Assembly: GCF_902459465.1 (NCBI RefSeq)
Contig: NC_047064.1
Coordinates: forward strand, 3,622,762-3,686,761
DNA from: Asterias rubens
Lineage: Eukaryota > Echinodermata > Asteroidea > Forcipulatida > Asteriidae
Direction: 5' to 3'
DNA length: 64,000 nt
Positions 53,571 through 63,970 of the stretch are shown here, one piece after another; the stretch's first letter is position 1, and the number at the start of each line of letters is the position of its first letter. The position numbers and the translations under genes were made by a program. The notes under the pieces are model-generated. The model ran no database searches and was not told the DNA's origin. It saw only the letters and a list, made by a program, of their open reading frames with translations.

Positions 53571-54566
53571 AAACAAATTAAAATCTAAAAGTAATTTAAG
53601 ATTCAATGATTTAGTAACAGCGGCTTATTTATCCTAAAGATCCAACTCAACACGATGAGGTAGCATTATTATTGTTTATAAATAACATAACATAACATAA
53701 CAGGAGGTTATGATAACTTAGTAAAATAAATTGTTTTTATTTTATTTAAAAAGAAACAGGGAGTATTTCTGAGGATTTTATAGAAACTTTGTGTTCCCAC
53801 GCTTTAAACAGAACTTTCTATATGAAAATCTCCACCGACATTCTCACGCAACTCCAATTTAAACAGCTTTCAATGTTTGAACTAATGCCCTGTAATTTAA
53901 GTGTCGTGTAAATAAATGCCGTCTGTGTTTGGGGAAATAAAGCGTTTAGGAAATTGCCCTTATCCGTTAACAACAGCGTCTACACTCGCCCAACCCCCCA
54001 ACCCCCAACCCAACCAAAGCAATATCAGGGACCGGGCAATACACATCTAACTCTGAGACCCGTAATACATCATTGGGGTTCATGCTAATTGATACTGAGG
54101 TCTTGAGTAATGTAGTTGCTGATTGTCTGAGACGTTTGTACACCTCGTTTATGCTGACATGACTTTGAGAAGTGGGATCGCATACGCCGGTAGTAGTAAA
54201 GTCTTGACGTTGACGAGATGCTTTGAGAATACAAACTGAAAACTTAAACGCGGCAAACGGAAGTTTATTGTGCGCGCTGGTTTAATTCAATTGTTCGAGC
54301 GAACACACATGAGAGTTGTTATCTTTGAAAGTTTAGCAGGTTTGGGCGGGAAACAAAAAACTGTTGGGAGAAGTTAAGCGGTCAATGCTGTACCGTGTTT
54401 CCTATAATTAGTCGTGAACAGTCAACAATATCCACTCTGTGACAGAGTGGTTTCTCACGTGATGTTGTGAAGTTTGGGCAGAGCCTTTTGTTTCAGAATT
54501 ATCGGCCAAGTGGTTATTGTCAAAGTTTTTTTGTTTTTTTTATTCTTGTTCTTTGTAATAACGTGA
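53571..54566. other. engrailed intron, repeat-poor
   Basis: Short ATAACATAACATAACATAAC repeat at about 53684. Unique-looking part at 53930-54420 with TCATGCTAATTGATACTG (TAATTGAT homeodomain-type core). Candidate regulatory DNA only. Confidence 0.35.
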
Positions 54567-54921
54567 TTAAAGGCACTGGGCATGCGCACTATTGGTTTAC
54601 TCAAAATACTTGTTAGCGTATACACTTTACTTGGGTAACGAGCAATAGAGAGATGTTGAAAGTATAAAACATTTTTGAGAAACAGCTCCCTCTAAAGCAA
54701 CGTAGTCTTTGAGAAAGAGGTAATTTTTCACTCAAATAGTAAATGACTTCAAACCTTTTAAATTGTATTATGCATCTGAAAGCACACACTTGATGACTAA
54801 CAAAGCCCAATGTTTTACAGCTTTGTTTCACAGGTTTGTTATTTTGCATAGGTTGGGATACACCAAGTGAGAATACTGGTCTTTCACAATATTACCAAAC
54901 GTGTCCAAAACATGCCTTTAA
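54567..54921 (+). repeat. Family A2-like MITE, full copy
   Basis: TTAA then AGGCACTGGGCATGCGCACT. Ends CCAAACGTGTCCAAAACATGCCT then TTAA, which also begins the next element. Diverged inside (AATAGTAAATGACTTCAAACC). Confidence 0.82.
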
Positions 54922-55304
54922 AGACAGTGGACACTATTGGTAATTACTCAAAATAATTATTAGCGTAAAACCTTTATTGGTGGCGAGTAATGGGGAGCGG
55001 TTGATGGTATAAAACATTGTGAGAAATGGCTCCCTCTGAAGTGCCATAGTTTTCGAGAAAGAAGTAATTTTCCACGAATTTGATTTCGAGACCTCAAGTT
55101 TAGAACTTGAGGTCTCGAAATCAACTATCTAAACGCACACAATTTCGTGTGACAAGGGTATTTTTTTCTCTCATTATTATCTCGCAAGTTCGATGACCGA
55201 TTGAGCTTAAATTTTCACAGGTTTGTTATTTTATGCATATGTTGAGATACACCAACTGTGAAGGCTAGTCTTTGACACTTACCAATAGTGCCCACTGCCT
55301 TTAA
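54918..55304 (+). repeat. Family A MITE, full copy
   Basis: TTAA shared with the previous copy. Ends AGACAGTGGACACTATTGG and ATAGTGCCCACTGCCT then TTAA. Hairpin tip CTCAAGTTTAGAACTTGAG is perfect. Confidence 0.92.
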
Positions 55305-55668
55305 GTACAAATGTATGGTCAAGCACCACCTCATAATGTCAGTCACCTCACCCACCCAATGTGACTACATGATTTTGAATAGCCAGACATAGTTGTGATG
55401 TTACACAAAATGCCAAGTCGGAACGCCGCATGCATCATGTCGAGACGGGTGTGTTAGCTCGTGTGATCTACCCCCAAAACAGCACCAAAATGCCGCCACA
55501 ATCTGTGAAAACTTCCACTTGTCTAGTTCAAAATCTTCTGGCTTTCGACGCTCGCTCAAAATATCATAAATATTTATATAGAAATTGAGAAGTGATGTTC
55601 TCTTGACTGAATAATGAAAGTGTTGTTCAACAAACTGTTTTTTTTACTGGTGTGTTTTTTCGAGGTCC

Positions 55669-56191
55669 TTAAAGGCACTGGTCACCTTTGGTTGTCCAGG
55701 CTCTGCCGTCGATTTCACAAAACTCTTCCTAATTTAAGACTAATCTTAGGACTTAGGACGAGTCCCAACCCTGCACTGTAGCATGCAGACCTTAAGATTA
55801 ATCCTAAGTTAGGCCCGAGTTACTCGTCATAACTCAAGATAAGACGAGTCCTCACTCTTTGTGAAACCGACGGCTGGACCAGTATTCTCAATTTGTGTAT
55901 CCCAACATCTGCAAAATAACAAAGCTGTGAAATATTGGGCCTTGTTAGTCATCAAGTTTGCAAGAGAATAATGAAAGGGTGTTGGATTACTTTGTGTGCT
56001 TGCAGATGCATAACAAAATACTTCAGCTGAAGTATTTTATTATTTGAGTGAGAAATTACTTCTTTCCCAGAAATATTATGTTACTTCAGAGGGAGCCAAT
56101 TCTCACAATGTTGTATTGCCCGTAACCAGGTAAGTTTTTATGCTGAAAATTTGTTTGAGTAATAATTATCAATAGTGTCCAGTGCCTTTAA
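55669..56191 (-). repeat. Family A2 MITE carrying a nested family F element
   Basis: TTAA then AGGCACTGGTCACCTTTGG; right end ATAGTGTCCAGTGCCT then TTAA. Hairpin AATACTTCAGCTGAAGTATT at about 56008. The family F element at 55711-55872 splits its left arm. Confidence 0.82.
55711..55872. repeat. Family F fold-back, nested
   Basis: Left GTCGATTTCACAAAACTC, right CTTTGTGAAACCGACGG. Inner ATCTTAGGACTTAGGACGAG and ATTAATCCTAAGTTAGG arms pair partially. Confidence 0.75.
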
Positions 56192-56744
56192 ACAGTTGCC
56201 TCAGAATTTATACCTTCGAGATGAGGGAATAAAAAAAACCGACATCGCAATTTATCAAGTCCTTGTTTAACAATGAGACATGGAAATAATCATATACGAT
56301 GAGTTGCACAGTGACACTCCTGACACCTTTTACACGGCAGACAATGGACACAGTCTGCAGGATTGAAGACCCCCTCGAAAACAGACATTTATCTTACAAT
56401 CGTTGCTGCGGTTTGAAGTATCAAGAATGAGTGGTGGTTGGTGTTCATTTGTAGAAAGTAGAGTTTAAGTTTTCAAGAAAACGCACAGTATAAATCTAGC
56501 TTGGCTGTTGTAAAGTTATTCTCTTTCCAAAAATGCACAACGCTTCAATTAACTTTTGTATTTTATTGTTCATTTTAGAGCTCTTCCAAAACTGTGAAAA
56601 TAGCGTAGATCTTTATCGCATTGTCTTTTGGGTTTTAAAATATTTTCACTTAGTTGTTGACGTTGTTTCAGTCTAGGAAACAGGAGAGTCAGACAAATCA
56701 AACCTCCATTGTTTTTTTCCAGCTGCTAGGGGTTGTGTATTGTT

Positions 56745-57000
56745 TGGTAATGGAACCCACTGTGTTGTTCAATCCCGTTTAGTTGTAAATAATGCCATAA
56801 AACTACCCCGTGAAAAATTCATATCGCTGAAAATCCAATGCAAAGATGTTCACGCAGGAAGAATAATCTGTTTTTGGAATACACAAACTGAGGAACGCTG
56901 CCAGTAACGCTTCTTAGATTCAAAGTTTGTGAAACAAAAAGTTATATTTTGTCCATTCCATAACTGCGGTACTTCTAAGTGAAATGTTTCTCAAAATGTA
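56745..57000. repeat. Dispersed repeat fragment (family I-like)
   Basis: GGAACCCACTGTG, ATGCCATAAAACTACCCCGTG and TTGGAATACACAAACTGAGGAACG match the 47655 piece in order. Confidence 0.55.
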
Positions 57001-57013
57001 TGACACTATCCAT

Positions 57014-57585
57014 AGCTGCTGTACTTCTTACCGAGTAGGTTTGTATTGCCAATAATTTCCAGAGTCATTCCCAAACAAAAAGTTGTTGAACTTCTAACCG
57101 CCAAGTAGGTTTGTATTGTCATTAAAGGCAGTGGACACTTATTGGTAATTACTCAAAATAATTATAAGCATAAAACCTTACTTGCTGACGGGCAAAAGAG
57201 AGCTGTTGATAGAATAAAACATTGTGAGAAACGGCTCCCTCTGAAGTGACGTAGTTTTCGAGAAAGAAGTAATTTTCCACGAATTTGATTTCGAGACCTC
57301 AGGTTTAGAATTTGAGGTCTCTAAATCAACCATCTGAAAGCGCACAACTTCGTGTGACAAGGGTGTTTTTTCTTTCATTATTATCTCGCACCTTCGACGA
57401 CCAATTAAGCTCAAATTTTTACATGTTTGTTATTTTATGCATATGTTGAGATACTGGTCTTTGACAATTACCAATAGTGTCCAGTGCCTTAAATTTCCAG
57501 AGTCATTACCAAACAAAGGTTGTTGTACTGCTAACCGCCAAGTAGGTTTGTGTTTCCATTAATTTCCAGAGGCAATACCAAACGT
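57014..57585 (+). repeat. Tandem repeat, three 60-70-bp units, one split by a MITE
   Basis: Units share ACTTCTAACCGCCAAGTAGG, TTTGTATTGCC and AATTTCCAGAGTCATTACC. The middle unit is interrupted at its TTAA by the family A MITE at 57122-57492. The last unit keeps the uninterrupted CCATTAATTTCCAGAGG. Confidence 0.85.
57122..57492 (+). repeat. Family A MITE inserted in a tandem repeat
   Basis: TTAA on both sides, ends AGGCAGTGGACACTTATTGG and ATAGTGTCCAGTGCC. Slightly shorter right part than the reference copy. Confidence 0.92.
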
Positions 57586-59228
57586 ACCATACAGACCCTT
57601 TAAGCCTCTGCCTGCTTCCCTTAGTCTTCTCACGTGTCTTGAGGCTCGTTTAGAGTAGTTAAGATTTAATCAAATTTCAAGACCAATCAATCTATGCTTT
57701 TGCCAAAGCTGGGCGGATCAACTCAGCACAACATAGAACTTCTCTGGTTAGAGTTTACAATGGGTAATTGTTATTGACATATCATAATGACGTTGCAGAA
57801 AAAAAAACATCTTGGCGTATAAAAAATAAAACACCAAAGTTTAAACTGTGTCATGGTCAAATGTTCACTAAGTGTTAATGGGTATTGTTTTACGAGTACA
57901 GGCCCCTATCCTTCCTAAATTTCGTCATTTTGGTGGGAAAACCGGTCGATTGTCATCTAATAACAAAGAAAGCATGGATATTGGAAAATTTGCAGGAGCT
58001 AGTGATCTGTGTACACTATAGTTATTTGCTTTAAGTTATAAATTGCGTGATACGCTGTTGTATGTGGGACAATACAAAGTATTGTTTAAATGAACGTACT
58101 ATAAAAATAAGAAGTAAAATATTTTGTAAGTAAAAGTTTCTGTAGTTTCAGTCTGAAAGGTCACTGGTTATAGTATGAAATAATATCAATTGCAATAGTA
58201 TCAATGAAACAATATAGCAAATATTTCACCAGAGAATATCATTTCTGCCTGAAAAATAATGTCAACGTTGAGAAAATTGCACTTGATGACCAGCGAACAA
58301 CTGTCTATTTCGATTGGAGCAATTTAAATAAGTACATGTATGAACGAGCGACAAATCCTTGATAAAACTTGAACCGTTTAATTAATGAACAATATAATTT
58401 GCTGGAGTCTTCACCGATCGTCTTTTCTTTTGCTTGAAAACTATATCAGATTGGATTTGGTTTGCTCTTCTGTAAACATCTGTTGTAAACAATTAATGTA
58501 GCCCAAAGATTTATGTTTATTTCTAATTTGTTATCCTGCGCTATCAATCGACATTGTAACCAATGGCAAAACTCGAATTTGCGGTACATTGGCACGAACT
58601 TATCAACACATTTTGAGCATGTTGGATGAACGACAAATCTATTTCAACAAGCCTGGAATTGGCATGGGTGTTATTTCCTCTTTTAAAATAGAAGGAAATG
58701 TTCTTTTAAATATTTTCATTAGTATTAAGATGTACTCAAATATTAAACGATTTGCATGCCAACGAACGATAAGCTAAGTCTTGCTGCTTCCTTCAAAGTT
58801 GAAATATTCAAGATTACGGTGGCTTGTGGTATAGGTAGGACTTGATATGAGCTATACTGGTTATAACTTAATAATAAAAAAAAAAATCGGCATTATTATT
58901 GTCAGAAAAACAATCTGTACATTCAATCGATAGTATCCGAGTGCTATATTATTTAGGATTACTCAAACGTTTTAAGACATTCCACTTTCCATGTTACAGT
59001 TCACGTATAGTACGGTGCATAATTTTGATTAAACAAAATTAAAGTTTCATGTACTTTCTTAACTTGTTCAGTCAAAATGAATACCTTTTGAATAACCTTT
59101 ATTCAATTTTTGAAGCTTAAATGTAATATTGGCTCAGCCATACTATTTTAAATGGAGTAATTTCAACATTTATATTTACAAGTCTATTAATATTTTGAGT
59201 ATTAAGAAAACGAAGGATGAGGTCTTAC
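57586..59228. other. engrailed intron next to exon 1, repeat-free
   Basis: No repeat family recognised over about 1.6 kb adjoining the donor. AT-rich with TTAATTAATGAAC near 58378 and other homeodomain-type cores. The 62-codon frame at 58589 has no recognisable motif. Confidence 0.4.
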
Positions 59229-59574
59229 CGGATGACGGTCTATCTGAATACCTCGTGCAGTACACCCATGCTGGCCAGTGGTCTTGTTTTCTCGTTGTAC
59301 TCTCTTTCACCACTTCTCCCGTTCTCAGTTTCCCGCAAGATTTATTCTCTAGCTTCCTCTCCTGATACTCGTCCCTCTTGACGACATCTTCCTCCCCGTC
59401 TCCGTCTTCACCTTCGTCCTCCTCATAATTGATCCTGCCGAAGTCCGGCCGGAGTATGTTATCGATGAAGAAGTTCGTGAATTTAGTCCGTATGGAGAGA
59501 TCGCTGGCCGACTCGTGGCCGCTATCATCATCGGTGCTGCTGACGCGCCTCTCGGTCTCGCTATCCGTCGACAT
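59229..59574 (-). CDS. en: engrailed exon 1: EH1, EH2 and EH3
   Basis: Read on - from the ATG at 59574. Residues 1-30 are acidic and serine-rich (SSTDDDSGHESASDLS). EH1, the Groucho-binding motif, is FTNFFIDNILRPDFG at 32-46. A very acidic linker (YEEDEGEDGDGEEDVV) and a charged stretch follow. EH2 is DHWPAWVYCTRYSDRPSSG at 98-116, with the Pbx-contacting W100 and W103; it runs into EH3 across the intron. The exon ends in phase 1 at TCC G|GTAAGA. Only 51 residues separate EH1 and EH2, making this a compact engrailed. The frame stays open for a few codons upstream of this ATG, so a slightly longer N-terminus is not excluded. Confidence 0.95.
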
Positions 59575-61082
59575 GGCTGGTCGGACTATGATCTCGTTCT
59601 CTCGGAATGCCGTGCCCCCATTTAGGTCCTACTCCCTTAATACCTGGCAGTTTTTGGTGGACACTTTATTGGCGTGTTCCATGTACGGGGAGTCGCCGTC
59701 TGAGATGAGACGTAGATTGATCGACGGACCTGCCAGGTTTAGACGCGCGATAATCCAAAGTTTTCTTCCTTCTTAGGAGTTTACTTAATACAAGCAATTC
59801 GGGTTATTTCCTTCGAGGTCTCAACCCGGCCCTATATTCTCACTGATGCCTTGGCTTGTTAGGTCATTAGCCGATGATACTTCGACTGAGCTCCGAGTGA
59901 TGATAAGACTAAACTAGATTGACGTGTACTCACATTCTCCCCCTTGTCTACCCCCGTCGATAAGTTTATCAGAAGGAATCGTGTGGAAGTGCACACTTCT
60001 AATGTTGTTTAACCGTTAACAACGAACTAATACTTTTTGACGCAAGACATCCGACGAACTCCACCTAAAAATGTTGCAATTTCCTGGCCGTTGAGTAAGG
60101 ACAAAAAACATACCCCTACATTGTGAAGTGACCAAAAAGGAACAAGTAAACAATTCTATGACTTCTATTTTCAGAACAGAAAACAAGGGCACCTTTTTTT
60201 CTGGTTCTCTTCCGGTGGAAACACTTCTACAATGACAAGGGTTTACTCACGCTGCCTCGTTGACGGTCAAGTCTAGCCTAAAGACAGCTGAGGCTCGCGC
60301 CACTATGAGAGCACTTCTCGGATAAATACCCACTATTATTATGTCCACAACGAAACCAAGAAGCTGAATGGTGGCGTCACACTAACGGGTGAATCGGTCC
60401 TTCCTGTCCCGCTGAGTTAGGTCCCTGACACACGCTCACTGACACCCTCAATGTGACGACCAAGCACCCACGATCACAAATCAGATTTTTGGTAGGGGTG
60501 GTGGTGTCAGAAACCGTGCTTTTTAGCGGCGTTACTGTTGCCGTGGCTGACACGTTAAAGAACACTCTGTTGGTTACATACCGGGCTGCGGTGTCCGTTG
60601 AGTTTTTTGGACGCCAACTCTGGTGAACCTTGAGGTCACGTGACCAGAGCGCTGTTGCCGCTAAATGAACGTTGACACCTCTCCCCCAAGGATGCAATGA
60701 TAAAAACAGTGACGTCACTGATGACGGTTGGACTCAGTCTGGCTATGTTATGGTTGGTTATGGTGGACTTCAAATTAGCCAATTTGAGACAAGGTGGCAC
60801 AAAACTGTGGCACTGTTAGTTAGGTTTGGATAAATTTATCTGTATTCACCCAACCAAACAGTGCACTCCTATAGTGTCCACCATGCCTCAAGGGAAGAAA
60901 AGGAAACAAGATGTCTGAACCAAGATATTGGCCTCTTTTGTTTCGGACTTTGAAGAATGATTTTAGGTGAAGGTTAATGTTCTATATGATTTTGTCACAA
61001 ATTAAGTAAAACAGTACTTTATTTGGTATGTGAAAAAACAAACGAATACAAAATTTGCCCACATTTTAACGCACACTTTTCC
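59575..61082 (-). promoter_or_regulatory. engrailed 5' UTR and upstream region
   Basis: About 1.5 kb upstream of the ATG without MITEs or SINEs, GC-richer than the intron near the gene. A 113-codon frame on - at 60377-60718 has no recognisable motif and is treated as chance. No clear TATA box. The assignment is by position. Confidence 0.45.
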
Positions 61083-61378
61083 TTAATTACACAAAATAAT
61101 TATCATCATTAATCCTTTCTTGATTACGAGAATGGAGTGGTTGATAGTATAAAACATTGCGAGAAACGGCTCCCTCTGAATTTGAGGTCTCGAAATCCAG
61201 AATCTGAAAGCACACAAGTTCGTGTGACAAGGGTGTTTTTTCTTTCATTAACATCCCGCAACTTCGACAACCGATTGAGCTCAAATTTTCACAGGTTTGT
61301 TATTTAGTGCATATGTTGAGATACACCGACTGTGAAGACTAGTCTTTGACAATTACTATTAGTGTCCACTGTCTTTAA
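61083..61378 (+). repeat. Family A MITE, left end and half the hairpin lost
   Basis: Starts at TTAATTACACAAAATAATTA, runs to CTCCCTCTGAATTTGAGGTCTCG (the left hairpin arm is deleted) and ends ATTAGTGTCCACTGTCT then TTAA. A poly-G run (61450-61466) follows outside. Confidence 0.82.
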
Positions 61379-61585
61379 GTACAGAAGGATTCCACCTTAA
61401 TTCCTCTCAATAATCCCGAAGATCCCATACCACAATGAAGACACGGTGGTGGGGGGGGGGGGGGGGCACCATGCCATACCGTGCATTGGTTTAAAACAGC
61501 GAGTCATCGTGTCTTAATTGTTTGTGACGGTTCACGCTGTTTAATTACAGGACTTTGAACTGTCATGCTGTCACCGGGAACACTA

Positions 61586-61665
61586 TGGAGGTTGGTTATT
61601 AAGACATACTGATCTAGAATACGGAGGTTATGGGTTCGAATCTCTCCTGGGTAGTTGTGTTAGGC
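61586..61665 (+). mobile_element. tRNA-like SINE fragment
   Basis: GGAGGTTGGTTATTAAGACATAC is box A-like and TATGGGTTCGAATCTCTCC is a good box B. The rest of the body is not recognisable. Confidence 0.45.
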
Positions 61666-61828
61666 AGGACTTGGACTGTTACGATGTCACCTGTTACACT
61701 GTGGTGGTTTCAAGACGAACCCTTCCTCGGTAGTTGTATTCAATATTTATCACACTGTATGGGTTAAAACAAATCTTCACGTTTTCAAAAAAGAGAGAAT
61801 GTAGTATTAATTGAAGTCGTTGACCATG

Positions 61829-62017
61829 GCCCAATTATAAAGTATTAGCAGAAAATACTGCCTGAAACATGTCTTTGTTAAGCAACAATAGGGCTGGGCA
61901 CCAGCCACATCAATGCAAACTTAATGTTATTTTGGCTGGTAACCCGTATCGGCTAAGCAATACTATTTTGTGCTTAGCAAGTTTGTGTGCTTACAGGCTT
62001 TATGTGATTGTGCCCAT
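61829..62017. repeat. Family D MITE
   Basis: Ends GGCCCAATTATAAAG and CTTTATGTGATTGTGCCC. It holds TTTTGGCTGGTAACCCGTATC, as in the copy at 41709. Confidence 0.75.
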
Positions 62018-62145
62018 GTCATTATCGTGCCCAATATAAGTGTGTATTGTGGCTTTCCCATTAAGTAACAGTATCTCCTTCATATTAGTCTGCACTTCTA
62101 GGTGTTTCTTGTCCATCAAAAGTACTGTTCTGCAGTTCAGTACCT

Positions 62146-62447
62146 TTGGCAAAATTTTATAGAGCTGCTTAAGCAGAAAATCATTGCTTAACCTTTGTCT
62201 GCTAAGCGAAATGAGCAGGATACCAGTCACAAACTGTACTTGTGACTAGGTGCTTGGCTGGTAACCTGATTCTGGAAAGAGTTTTGTTGTTATTCTTAGC
62301 TAAGCAGAAACTGGCAGGATACCAGTCAAAGATTGTACATGTGTCATGGTAGATTAGCTGTGGACAGGTAAACTTACTTTCTGGTAAGCATAACTTTGTT
62401 GTGCTTAACTAGTTTGTGTACTTAAGCAGCTCTATGAAATTTGGCCC
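62146..62447. repeat. Family D MITE, enlarged copy
   Basis: Ends TTGGCAAAATTTTATAGAGC and GCTCTATGAAATTTGGCCC. GAGCAGGATACCAGTCACAAA and GGCAGGATACCAGTCAAAGA show an internal part repeated twice, making the copy about 60 bp longer than 14908. Confidence 0.8.
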
Positions 62448-63680
62448 GTCGCTAGAGTATACTTGGTCAGAGTGCGGTTACCGTAAACGAACTGTAGCCT
62501 GCGAGTCGTCGAGAACCTGCTGTGCAAACACAGCGAGAAGCCATGGCGCTCTACGCGATGTCAGAAAGTCTTGGTCCAACAGAAAGACCGATTGAAACAG
62601 CATTGTCATTCATGTCTATTAGGAGAATGATAAAACTGATGTGGTTCGTTTGTTTTTGGCGATACTTGCAGACTAATGAATGTAACTGGTGGAATGCTGT
62701 GTGGCCATTTGTGGATGTCTGTCAGGTTTTTTCCCGTTGTCCTTTCTGGTTTCTCTTTTATTTGTACTTTCGTCGAGTGAAAGGTCCCTACTGATCTGTC
62801 ATTGTCTGTAACACTTGCAAATTCTTAAAGGGACAAACCAGACTCATTTGTGAGTAAATACATTCATTTTAGTCTCTGCAAACAAAGAAAAATGGTTTGT
62901 CCTATAAAGTATTGATTTTATTTGATCAAGAATCTATTAAAAACAAAGATACAAACGAACAATTATAAGTAATTATTACACCTAAATAACAGAAAAATAA
63001 AGTTTTAAAATGTCGGATTTAGTGTTAAATTTGACCCTGGAATGTTGAGTTTAAAGAAATTGTGCTTAAAATACGTCGGGAAAATATATAGCTTTAAAAA
63101 CATTCTTACAAAAATTCTAAACTAATCTTCCGGCTCAATGGAAAAATAAAGATGCTTCTAAGGAGCCCAATGTAAAACATTTCTTTAATGAAGATGGAAT
63201 AATGTTTGAGCTGGAAGAGAGAGCGACAATTGTAAAAAAAAAAAACGCAAACAGAAAGCTGTGTCACATTATTTCTCATATTTCTTTATAATAGTTAGAG
63301 GCGATCGGGAGTGGGGCTGGTTTGAAAAACACAAGGTCACAAAACATGATCCTCCAAAACCTGGTTCTCGGATTGGTTTATACTTTATGATACTCTGTTC
63401 CTGTTGTGAACAGCGCCCTCAAGGTGAAAAGAAAACCGCCTGTCTTCAATCTAAACTCAAACAGAGTGCCCCCCATACACAGTCTTCATCATGTGTTGTA
63501 AATACACACATTATCTGAACTGTTGGCCCTTTTAACACGTCCCGTTATTAAACATCCTCCAGAGTGTGGAGAAGAGGACGTCCGGCACTGCAACCTCTCT
63601 AACAGTACAGAACCGCCTACAACGGGATAGTGTTTGGTGAGAGTGTTATCAACTCAAACATCCCCCGCCCGTCACATCAA
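62448..63680. other. Unassigned intergenic stretch
   Basis: No supported gene. The 90-codon frame at 62522-62794 is Trp/Cys-rich without recognisable motif, and the 85-codon frame at 63261-63518 likewise. Confidence 0.35.
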
Positions 63681-63682
63681 GA

Positions 63683-63970
63683 GGTGCACTTTCAGTACCC
63701 CTTGAACACTTCCTCCTCCACGTCAGGCCTGATAACTTGTCCCTCTGAGGTTCCTCGAACTTAAAGGGGTACATTTATGTAAGAAAGCAATGAAATCAAT
63801 GTATGATGATTATGATGATGATGAATGATGACGATGATGATTTATTACGAAATAGGTGCACTTTCAGTACCCCTTGAAAACTTCCTCCACGTCAGGCCTG
63901 AGCGCTTGTCTCTTTGTGGTTCATCAAGCTTAAAGGGGTTACATTTATCACGAAATAGGTGCAGTGTCAA
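63683..63970 (+). repeat. Direct repeat of about 97 bp around a (GAT)n microsatellite
   Basis: GGTGCACTTTCAGTACCCCT, CACGTCAGGCCTGA and CTTAAAGGGGT-ACATTTAT occur at 63683-63778 and again at 63856-63950. A third start, ACGAAATAGGTGCAGTGTCAA, follows. Between them lies (GAT)n-like sequence at 63798-63842. The pattern suggests a tandem array continuing beyond the window. Confidence 0.88.

Larger units (their letters stand above)
40274..59228 (-). other. engrailed intron, about 19 kb
   Basis: Donor on - is CCG|GTAAGA (exon ends TCC G) and acceptor is TACAG|GA. The intron is full of MITEs and SINEs listed separately, with repeat-poor islands at about 42640-44440, 45500-46300, 51100-52500 and 53930-54420. 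Long first introns with enhancers are common in developmental regulators, so these islands are candidate regulatory DNA (inference). Confidence 0.85.
39891..59574 (-). other. en: engrailed homeobox gene, whole coding span
   Basis: Two coding exons on - (59229-59574, then 39891-40273) are split by an intron of 18,955 nt. The join is phase 1: G from exon 1 plus GA from exon 2 makes Gly116, giving the unbroken engrailed sequence [14 protein letters not shown]. The predicted protein is 242 aa. Engrailed is a nuclear transcriptional repressor that recruits Groucho through EH1 and Pbx/Exd through EH2/EH3. All five engrailed homology regions can be seen. Confidence 0.95.

Noticed and set aside
13251..56191. 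CRISPR-like reading of the spaced repeats
   Set aside because: The genome is animal, the repeats are whole MITEs with terminal inverted repeats, and spacing is irregular.
60377..60718. 113-codon frame on - upstream of engrailed, as a possible extra coding exon
   Set aside because: No engrailed-like motif. The exon 1 ATG already gives a complete N-terminus with EH1, so nothing demands an upstream exon.
62522..62794. 90-codon Trp-rich frame as a small membrane protein
   Set aside because: No conserved motif, close to a MITE, and unsupported by splice or polyadenylation signals.
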